A stretch of DNA of 10,413 bases, taken from assembly GCA_013813755.1 (NCBI GenBank), contig JACCRD010000190.1, positions 1 through 10,413 on the forward strand, read 5' to 3'. A model generated the notes under the pieces. That model was not told the DNA's origin, did no database searches, and saw only the letters and a list, made by a program, of their open reading frames with translations. A program made the position numbers and the translations under genes. How positions within the stretch are numbered: position 1 is the stretch's first letter; each line of letters opens with the position of its first letter. Source of the DNA: Acidobacteriota bacterium (lineage in GTDB: Bacteria > Acidobacteriota > Blastocatellia > Pyrinomonadales > Pyrinomonadaceae). This document shows positions 1 to 5,274 of this stretch, piece after piece.

Positions 1-126
1 GTTTGCCAAAAACGTAATTTGTCCACTTTCCGCAAGATCGAGTCCCGCCGCGCCTTCGAGTTCCAAATCAGCCTCGCCGCGCTCAATCACGGCGAAAGTT
101 TTTTCGGCTATGGTTGATAGTTTCAT
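1..126 (-). CDS. lpxD: LpxD, UDP-3-O-acylglucosamine N-acyltransferase (N-terminal part only)
   Basis: The minus strand opens with ATG at 126-124 and reads 42 codons without a stop to the window edge, so only the N-terminus is present. The peptide starts MKLSTIAEKTFAVIERG and ends GQITFLAN. It matches the start of LpxD, where a small uridine-binding domain begins MKLxxLAxxL and the stretch around residue 40 reads [DQ]ITFLxN. In the family, LpxD transfers an (R)-3-hydroxyacyl chain from acyl carrier protein to the 2-amino group of UDP-3-O-acylglucosamine, the third step of lipid A synthesis, in the cytoplasm. The left-handed beta-helix that carries the catalytic His lies outside the window. 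The gene is divergent from the nuclease-like gene at 218, and no Shine-Dalgarno sequence precedes the ATG. The family call rests on a short but characteristic segment. Confidence 0.82.
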   Translation of the reverse strand, partial: MKLSTIAEKTFAVIERGEADLELEGAAGLDLAESGQITFLAN

Positions 127-217
127 ATTGTTGTTTTAAAGTTATTTAATATAAAGAAACAAATCATTTCTTCAAATAATCCGCAGTTAATCAAAAATTT
201 ATTATAACGAAATTTAT
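127..217. other. AT-rich divergent intergenic region
   Basis: This 91-nt spacer separates the divergent starts of lpxD and the Uma2-family gene, so it must hold both promoters. It is very AT-rich and has several TA-rich hexamers, for example TATAAC at 203-208, but I find no -35/-10 pair with acceptable spacing. There is no Shine-Dalgarno sequence ahead of either ATG. No RNA gene or clear operator is visible. Confidence 0.5.
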
Positions 218-823
218 ATGAGTGAAAAAATTCTACCCCAAACTGATAAAAATTACACCGCTGAAGAGTATCTGGATATTGAACGTGAAGGCACCACCAA
301 ACACGAATTTATAAATGGTAAAGTTTTGGCGACGGCAGGTTCGAACCGGATGCGCAGTTTGATCGCCAGCAACACGACGATCGCCATCGGAAATCGGATT
401 CACGGACAAAAAAATGAAATTTACGCGGGCAATATGCGCGTGCAGCTGAATCCAAACAGATTTTCGTATCCTGATGTGGTTATCGTCAGCGGTAAACCAT
501 CTTTTACCGATAATGAATTCGATGTTTTATTGAATCCGGCGATCACAGTTGAAATTATTTCTAAAAACACAAATTTTCAGGACAAAACTGAAAAGCTCGA
601 ATGTTATCTGGCGATGGACAGCATTCGTGAATATCTGCTGGTCAAAGAAGACGAAATGCGCGTCGAACACTACGCCAAACAAAATTTGAAGCAATGGATT
701 TACCGCATTTACAACGACCGCGAAGAAATAATTTCGCTCGAATCGATCAACTGCAAAATTTCTTTGACTGAAATTTACGCGCAGATCGATTCAGAAGTCG
801 CGGGTAAAAAAGCTGGTGCTTAA
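218..823 (+). CDS. Uma2-family (DUF820) PD-(D/E)XK endonuclease-like protein
   Basis: This 201-residue protein has the Uma2/DUF820 layout. An N-terminal YTAEEYLDIE segment is followed by HEFINGKV with Glu30, then YPDVVIV with Asp86, then VEIIS with Glu112, then a DKTEKLECY segment with Lys126 and Tyr130, and REYLLV. Glu30, Asp86, Glu112 and Lys126 fit the acidic and Lys positions of the PD-(D/E)XK restriction-like fold. The His often found after the GS turn (GGSxxH) is absent; the sequence here is GSNRMRSLI. Family members are usually solitary single-domain genes, abundant in cyanobacteria and some other phyla, and their physiological role is unsettled. A transposon-linked or housekeeping nuclease role is only inference. 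No transposase, methylase or toxin partner is adjacent. The gene ends 18 nt from the convergent priA stop. ATG at 218 is the start, without a Shine-Dalgarno site. Confidence 0.85.
   Translation: MSEKILPQTDKNYTAEEYLDIEREGTTKHEFINGKVLATAGSNRMRSLIASNTTIAIGNRIHGQKNEIYAGNMRVQLNPNRFSYPDVVIVSGKPSFTDNEFDVLLNPAITVEIISKNTNFQDKTEKLECYLAMDSIREYLLVKEDEMRVEHYAKQNLKQWIYRIYNDREEIISLESINCKISLTEIYAQIDSEVAGKKAGA
806..821 (-). terminator. Possible weak intrinsic terminator for priA
   Basis: On the minus strand, about 20 nt past the priA stop, AAGC-ACCA-GCTT forms a 4-bp stem that runs into six T residues (811-806). It lies in the final codons of the convergent Uma2-family gene. The stem is short, so this is only a candidate, though its geometry resembles the better terminator at 10066-10086. 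Confidence 0.25.
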
Positions 824-841
824 CTTTCATTAATTGAAAAC

Positions 842-3322
842 TTACAATAAATTTACCGGATCAATCTCGACGTAAACAATCCGCAGATCGCAAAATTTTT
901 CCTGCGCTTCCGCAAGAGCGAAATCGAGCGTTTCTCGCAAATGGCGGCGGTTTCGCGCCTTGACCAAAATCTGCAAACGATGTTCACCTTTCAGACGGGC
1001 GAGCGGCGCGGGCGCGGGTCCGAGGATTATGCAGTGTTTCTCCACGTTGACCTTTTCCAGACACTCGCGCAAAATGCCGGCGTGGTCGAAAGCGTAATTG
1101 TAATTCTGGTGCTTTATTAAAAGCGAAGCGAGGGCGACAAATGGCGGGTAATTCAAATTTTTGCGAAAGCGAATTTCTTCGGCGTAAAATTCGTCATAAT
1201 TCTGCGTTCCGGCGTGTTGGAGCGCGTAGTGTTCGGGATAAAATGTTTGAATCAAAACGCGTCCCTGCAGACTTCCTCGCCCTGCTCGCCCCGCCACCTG
1301 CGTCAAAAGCTGAAAGGTGCGTTCGGCTGAGCGAAAATCAGGCAGCCCGAGTCCCGCGTCAACCGAGATGACACCGACGAGCGTGACGTTGTGAAAATCG
1401 TGACCCTTGGCGAGCATCTGCGTTCCGACGAGCATATCGAGTTTGCCTTCGCTAAATGCGGTGAGCGTGTTTTCGAGTTCGTGTTTGCGCTTGGTCGAAT
1501 CGCGGTCAACGCGGGCGATTCTTAAATTTGAAAATTTGCGCCGCAGAATATCTTCGACCTGCTCGGTTCCTTCACCGAGAAAAAAAAGAAACTTGCTTTC
1601 GCACATCGGACACACACGCGGAACTTTTTCGCGGTGATTGCAGTAATGGCAGACGAGCTTTGCCTCGCGTTTATGAAACGTCAGCGTAATATCGCAATTT
1701 TTGCAGCGAATCGTTTCGCCGCACGTCCGGCACAACACAAAACTTGAAAACCCGCGCCGGTTCAGCAAAATTATCGACTGTTCGCCTTTTGAATGCGTTT
1801 CTTCGATGGCTTCGAGAAGTTCGGGCGCGAAAATTGAATCTTTGCCGGCAGTTTTGAAAACTCCGCGCATATCGACGAGTTCGGCGCGGGCGAGCGGGCG
1901 ATTTCCGATGCGATTCGGCAGAGTTAGATATTTGTATTTGCCGTTCTGGGCATTGTGAAAAGATTCGAGCGCGGGCGTCGCCGAACCGAGAACAATCACC
2001 GCGTTTGCGAAATTACTACGCACGATGGCAATGTCGCGCCCGTGATAAAAAGGCATCTCGCTCTGTCGATAAGAACCGTCGTGTTCTTCGTCAACAATAA
2101 TCAAACCGATATTCTGAAGCGGCGCAAAAATAGCGGAACGTGTGCCGATGGCAATCCGCGCCTTTCCGCTGCGCAGTCTGCGCCATTCATCGAAGCGTTC
2201 GCCAGTTGAAAGGTTCGAATGCAGAATCGCCACCGCGTCGCCGAAAACCGCTCGCAGACGGCGCGAAAAAACCGGCGTCAGAGCGATTTCCGGCACCAGC
2301 ATCAGCGCGGATTTTCCCTTTTCGAGCGTCGTCTGCATCGCCCGTATGTAAACTTCAGTTTTGCCGCTGCCCGTCACGCCGTGCAGCAGAAACGCCTGAT
2401 ATTTTTCCGCTCCAAGAGCTTTCTGTATTTCTTCCAGAACCGAAGTTTGTTCGTCGGTCAAAGTTAAATTGAGTAAATCCGGTAAAACCACGTTTTGCAG
2501 AGGGTCACGCTGAACTTCCTGCACGAAAATCTCCAACACGCCGCGCTTGACCAGCGTTTGAATCGGTGACGCGCCGACATCAGCGCGTTCAATCAAATCG
2601 GTAAAAATGATTTCGCCGTTCGCCTCCAGAATAATTTCAATAATGCGCGTCTGCGTTTCGTTCAGAGGCTTCTGGTCTGGCTTGTGAAATTCCGGCGAGA
2701 GAAGTCGCACGGCTTTGCGGCGTTTTGGCTTAACCTGTGAAGTCAAAGTGCGGTGAAAAATGCTCGCCCAGCCTTCTTTGACCAATTCGCGCAAAGCGCG
2801 GCTACTGGTAGACGCGCCAAATTTGCCGGTCAATTCACGATTTGTAGTTTCGCCATTTTCACCTAGATGCCGCAGAACTTTAACCTTTATGGTATTCGAC
2901 GAAGAAATTTTGAGCAGTTCATCGCGCCCTTTTGCCGTGATTGTGTAAACCTGTTCGACGCTGGCATTAATCCCTGCGGGCAACGAGGCTTTGAGCATTT
3001 CGCCCCACGAAGCCGAGTAATAATCAGCCGCCCACTGCGTGAGCCGAACAATTTCAGCAGTCAAAAGCGGTTCAGCATCGAGCAGTTCGAGAGCGTCCTT
3101 GAGGGTTTCCGGTTCGATTTCAAGTTCGGGACTTAAATTGACATGCAGCGCCACGGCATAACCGGTTAGCTGGCGTTTGCCGAACGGAACAAGAAGCCGC
3201 GCCCCGATTTTTATATTTTCCTGCAAACCGATTGGCAGACGATATGTAAAAGTTTGTTTGAGCGGTAGAGGCAGCGCGACTTCGACAAATTCGGGCAGAA
3301 TTTCGGACTCCAGATTCAACAT
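842..3322 (-). CDS. priA: PriA, primosomal replication-restart helicase (replication factor Y)
   Basis: This 826-residue protein carries the full PriA architecture. The N-terminal 3'-DNA-binding domain begins near residue 11 with EFVEVALPLPL and contains FTYRLP and VPFGKR. A winged-helix region spans about 125-265. The superfamily 2 helicase core has Walker A GVTGSGKT (315-322), Walker B DEEH (411-414), GSATP (446-450), GTQMLAKGHDF (633-643) and QVAGRAGRG (675-683). Between them lies a zinc-binding module with all eight cysteines in four CxxC pairs (531/534, 540/543, 558/561, 571/574). PriA remodels stalled forks and loads the replicative helicase for restart away from oriC, using ATP-driven 3'-to-5' unwinding. 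Length is somewhat above the E. coli protein (about 730). The ATG at 3322 is the only good start, but residues 1-8 are encoded by a heptamer repeat tract and are probably not functional. No Shine-Dalgarno site is visible. Confidence 0.97.
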   Translation of the reverse strand: MLNLESEILPEFVEVALPLPLKQTFTYRLPIGLQENIKIGARLLVPFGKRQLTGYAVALHVNLSPELEIEPETLKDALELLDAEPLLTAEIVRLTQWAADYYSASWGEMLKASLPAGINASVEQVYTITAKGRDELLKISSSNTIKVKVLRHLGENGETTNRELTGKFGASTSSRALRELVKEGWASIFHRTLTSQVKPKRRKAVRLLSPEFHKPDQKPLNETQTRIIEIILEANGEIIFTDLIERADVGASPIQTLVKRGVLEIFVQEVQRDPLQNVVLPDLLNLTLTDEQTSVLEEIQKALGAEKYQAFLLHGVTGSGKTEVYIRAMQTTLEKGKSALMLVPEIALTPVFSRRLRAVFGDAVAILHSNLSTGERFDEWRRLRSGKARIAIGTRSAIFAPLQNIGLIIVDEEHDGSYRQSEMPFYHGRDIAIVRSNFANAVIVLGSATPALESFHNAQNGKYKYLTLPNRIGNRPLARAELVDMRGVFKTAGKDSIFAPELLEAIEETHSKGEQSIILLNRRGFSSFVLCRTCGETIRCKNCDITLTFHKREAKLVCHYCNHREKVPRVCPMCESKFLFFLGEGTEQVEDILRRKFSNLRIARVDRDSTKRKHELENTLTAFSEGKLDMLVGTQMLAKGHDFHNVTLVGVISVDAGLGLPDFRSAERTFQLLTQVAGRAGRGSLQGRVLIQTFYPEHYALQHAGTQNYDEFYAEEIRFRKNLNYPPFVALASLLIKHQNYNYAFDHAGILRECLEKVNVEKHCIILGPAPAPLARLKGEHRLQILVKARNRRHLRETLDFALAEAQEKFCDLRIVYVEIDPVNLL

Positions 3323-3361
3323 TCTAAATTTCGGATTTCAGGTTCAGGATTCAAAATTTCA
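3299..3361. repeat. Degenerate heptanucleotide tandem repeat overlapping the priA start
   Basis: Read on the minus strand, these 63 nt divide into nine units, 8+7+6 and then six exact 7-nt steps, with a consensus near TGAAATC (for example TGAATCC, TGAAATC, CGAAATT, TTGAATC). The average period is 7. The tract covers the priA ATG (3322-3320), its first eight codons and the upstream position where a ribosome-binding site would be. It resembles the short tandemly repeated heptamers (STRR type) known from cyanobacteria and other genomes. Confidence 0.6.
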
Positions 3362-3483
3362 AATCTGAAAATTATGCGCTCACATTTTTAGGTTTGATGA
3401 ATAAATGATAACGTAATGGAACTTTTTAAGAAAATATGAATCTAATAGTTTTAGCTTAAAATCCAAAACAGAAACGAAATATT

Positions 3484-3996
3484 ATGGATACGCTTTTACA
3501 AAACGGACAAAATGAAAAAAAGGGAATCGGCAAAATTTTCCCGCTCGCTCTGCTCATCGCGGCGGGACTGATCGCGGGCGCCATCTGGCTCTGGTCTTTT
3601 CAGCCGTCAATCGAACAGCAGAAACAGAAAGCGATGGAAGGAGCTTTTCTTGAAAACTCGCCTGAATTTGATCAATACACAAAAGATATTGTGATCCAAA
3701 CCGATGCCGACGGCACAATGCAGTCGATGACCGGAATGGGAACAATGATGATGTCGATTCCCGCCGGTATCCGAAATAAAGGAGGCAGAACGATTAACGG
3801 ACTGGAAGTCAGAGTCGGCGTGGTTGACAGTTTCGGCAAAATCATCAAAGAAAAAATCGTCAACGTCGTTCCCCAACAGCATGAAAGTTTGCAACCGGGG
3901 CAAACCGTTCCCGTCAGGGCGACCGTCGAGGGGTTCAGCAAAGAAGACGACCGCGCGAATGTGCGCTGGAAGGTGACGGCAATCCGGGTTGAATAA
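3484..3996 (+). CDS. Membrane-anchored protein with extracytoplasmic FxLYD/DUF-like beta domain and Met-rich segment
   Basis: I do not recognise a named family with certainty. The 170 residues begin with a short Lys-containing cytoplasmic tail, then one hydrophobic helix at about 17-38 (IFPLALLIAAGLIAGAIWLW) that would anchor the protein with its C-terminus outside the cytoplasm. The rest resembles the beta-sandwich of FxLYD-like proteins: an IRNKGGRTINGLEVRVGVVD strand pair, then GKIIKEKIVNVV, then LQPGQTVPVRATVEG and a final WKVTAIRV strand. The LxPGQ turn and the 'N-G-G-xTI-x-x-L-x-V' pattern are typical of such domains. A Met-rich stretch at 79-90 has Met at 79, 82, 85, 88, 89 and 90. It lies 40 nt upstream of the flavin split-barrel gene on the same strand and is probably co-transcribed with it. 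Its function is unknown. ATG at 3484 is preceded only by a weak GAAACGAA. Confidence 0.7.
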   Translation: MDTLLQNGQNEKKGIGKIFPLALLIAAGLIAGAIWLWSFQPSIEQQKQKAMEGAFLENSPEFDQYTKDIVIQTDADGTMQSMTGMGTMMMSIPAGIRNKGGRTINGLEVRVGVVDSFGKIIKEKIVNVVPQQHESLQPGQTVPVRATVEGFSKEDDRANVRWKVTAIRVE

Positions 3997-4036
3997 TGGG
4001 CGAGTAAATTCTGAAATTGAAAAACTGTAAACCAAG

Positions 4037-4675
4037 ATGACCGAACAATTTACGCCAACCGAAAAAACAAAACTGCGCCGCATTCCAAAGCGCGGCGTTT
4101 ATGAACGCGAAAAGATTTATCAAATTTTGGACGAAGGATTTATTTGTCATGTTGGTTTTACCGATGGTGGCAAAACTTTTGTGATTCCGACCGGATACGC
4201 GCGTCTCGAAGATAAACTTTTGATTCACGGCTCTTCAGCCAGCCGGATGATGCGCGAAATGGCGCAGAAAATCGAAGTTTGCGTTACTGTCACATTGCTT
4301 GACGGCTTGGTTTTGGCGCGTTCGGCGTTTCACCACTCGATGAATTATCGTTCGGTTATAATTTTCGGCACGGCGCATCTTATTACGGACGCCAAAGAAA
4401 AATACGACGCGCTCAAAGCCTTTACCGAACACATTATTCCGAATCGCTGGACGGATATTCGCCCGCCAAACGATTTGGAATTAAAGGCGACCACAGTTTT
4501 ATCTCTCCCGATTGAAGAAGCGTCAGCCAAAATTCGCAACGGAGACCCGGTTGACGATGAAGCCGATTATTCTCTCAGTGTTTGGGCGGGCGTTGTGCCT
4601 CTGAAAATGGAGCGCGGTCAGTCAATCAGAGATGCGCGATTGAATTCAGATATCGAAATGCCTGATTACCTGTAA
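4037..4675 (+). CDS. Pyridoxamine 5'-phosphate oxidase-like FMN-binding split-barrel protein (Pyridox_ox_2 type)
   Basis: The 212-residue product looks like the flavin-nucleotide-binding group related to pyridoxamine 5'-phosphate oxidase (Pyridox_ox_2, NimA-like). Supporting segments are an N-terminal RRIPKRGVYERE lead-in, the strand pair FICHVGF / KTFVIPTGYAR (35-56), LLIHGSSASRM (61-71), where the phosphate of FMN is usually held, and the family signature LVLARSAFHHSMNYRSVIIFG (91-111). Further support comes from ATTVLSLPIEEASAKIR (151-167) and the closing WAGVVPL (183-189). It has no signal peptide and should be cytosolic. Relatives include nitroimidazole reductases and many uncharacterised FMN proteins, so the substrate cannot be named, and a true PdxH role is unlikely. 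It follows the membrane-anchored protein by 40 nt. ATG at 4037 gives the normal family start, with no Shine-Dalgarno site. Confidence 0.88.
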   Translation: MTEQFTPTEKTKLRRIPKRGVYEREKIYQILDEGFICHVGFTDGGKTFVIPTGYARLEDKLLIHGSSASRMMREMAQKIEVCVTVTLLDGLVLARSAFHHSMNYRSVIIFGTAHLITDAKEKYDALKAFTEHIIPNRWTDIRPPNDLELKATTVLSLPIEEASAKIRNGDPVDDEADYSLSVWAGVVPLKMERGQSIRDARLNSDIEMPDYL

Positions 4676-4738
4676 AGATTTACAATTATTCTACTCACTT
4701 TATAATCAATTATCGTTTTATTAACGTGAAACAAATTA

Positions 4739-4795
4739 TCAAGCGGTATATGATTTTTATATTTTTACCGGTTGATAAATTACTTTTTTGTTTTT
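4739..4795 (+). terminator. Candidate terminator hairpin after the split-barrel gene
   Basis: TCAAGCGGTA (4739-4748) pairs with TACCGGTTGA (4766-4775), leaving a single G-G mismatch in a 10-bp stem and a 17-nt AT-rich loop. A T-rich run (CTTTTTTGTTTTT) follows at about 4783-4795 on the plus strand. It sits between two convergent genes and straddles the stop of the minus-strand M15 peptidase gene. The loop is long for an intrinsic terminator, so confidence is limited. Confidence 0.35.
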
Positions 4796-5224
4796 GTAAG
4801 TTGCTCTTAAAATCTGTTTTCGGTTAGCTGGAGCAACGCTTAAATGTATCCAGTTAGGATTTTTCAGTGTTCCGAATTCGAGAATAACCTGATCAAATTT
4901 TCGGCAGTTAGCAACGACCCATTCGGCAAGTTTTCTGGTTTCAACTTCATACGGAATGATGTCGGCGGCATAACCTAAACGGTGATCGCTGTTTGCCGCG
5001 CCGCCAACCAGTTTGTTGAGTTTTTCTGAGCGAAAACCGGATGTTATTTTGAGCGGACCGAGCGCTTTGCGGGCGGGCTGCAAAATTTTCTGGCACAAAA
5101 GCCGAAGATGCGCGACTTCTATTTCGTTCGGTAAATTTTTAATGCCGTTTTGATCGGCGGTGGTCGAAACAACAAATTCCCACAACCTAAAATCAGCTGA
5201 CAACGCCAAATTGAGATTAATCAT
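4757..5224 (-). CDS. M15-family zinc peptidase (peptidase M15_3 / D-Ala-D-Ala carboxypeptidase-like), no signal peptide
   Basis: The 155-residue protein matches the Peptidase_M15_3 pattern. LSADFRLWEFVVSTTADQNGIKN at the N-terminus resembles the 'LSxNFxLxEFxxSxTAxxxGIxN' lead of such proteins. It is followed by LQPARKALG, ITSGFRS (60-66), LNKLVGGAANSDHRLGYAAD (69-88) and NWIHLS (124-129). His81, Asp88 and His127 supply the expected zinc ligands of the SxHxxGxAxD / xxH motif. The family cleaves peptide bonds of peptidoglycan cross-bridges or stems, and many members are phage endolysins. It follows the class A PBP by 50 nt on the same strand, which suggests a cell-wall role. No signal peptide or membrane helix exists. 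An in-frame TGA at 5245-5243 rules out a longer N-terminus from an upstream ATG, GTG or TTG. How it reaches the wall is therefore unclear. Confidence 0.85.
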   Translation of the reverse strand: MINLNLALSADFRLWEFVVSTTADQNGIKNLPNEIEVAHLRLLCQKILQPARKALGPLKITSGFRSEKLNKLVGGAANSDHRLGYAADIIPYEVETRKLAEWVVANCRKFDQVILEFGTLKNPNWIHLSVAPANRKQILRATYKNKKVIYQPVKI

Positions 5225-5274
5225 ACGAATATTTTTTTGATTTCAGACCGAGCGAATAACTGAATGTTCACCGG

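Noticed and set aside
1141..3136. Many plus-strand open frames of 60-110 codons inside priA
   Set aside because: They lie opposite a fully conserved helicase gene, have no recognisable domains, are Arg/Ser-rich as expected for antisense frames, and overlap each other.
4010..4034. Possible short heptamer-like run (CTGAAATTGAAAAACTG) between the two plus-strand genes
   Set aside because: Only about three loose units can be drawn. This is within what AT-rich intergenic DNA gives by chance, so it is not listed as a second copy of the priA tract.
3607..4083. Minus-strand open frame of 158 codons opposite the membrane-anchored protein gene
   Set aside because: It overlaps two better supported plus-strand genes and shows no domain or membrane organisation of its own; its His/Cys/Phe-rich composition is typical of antisense translation.
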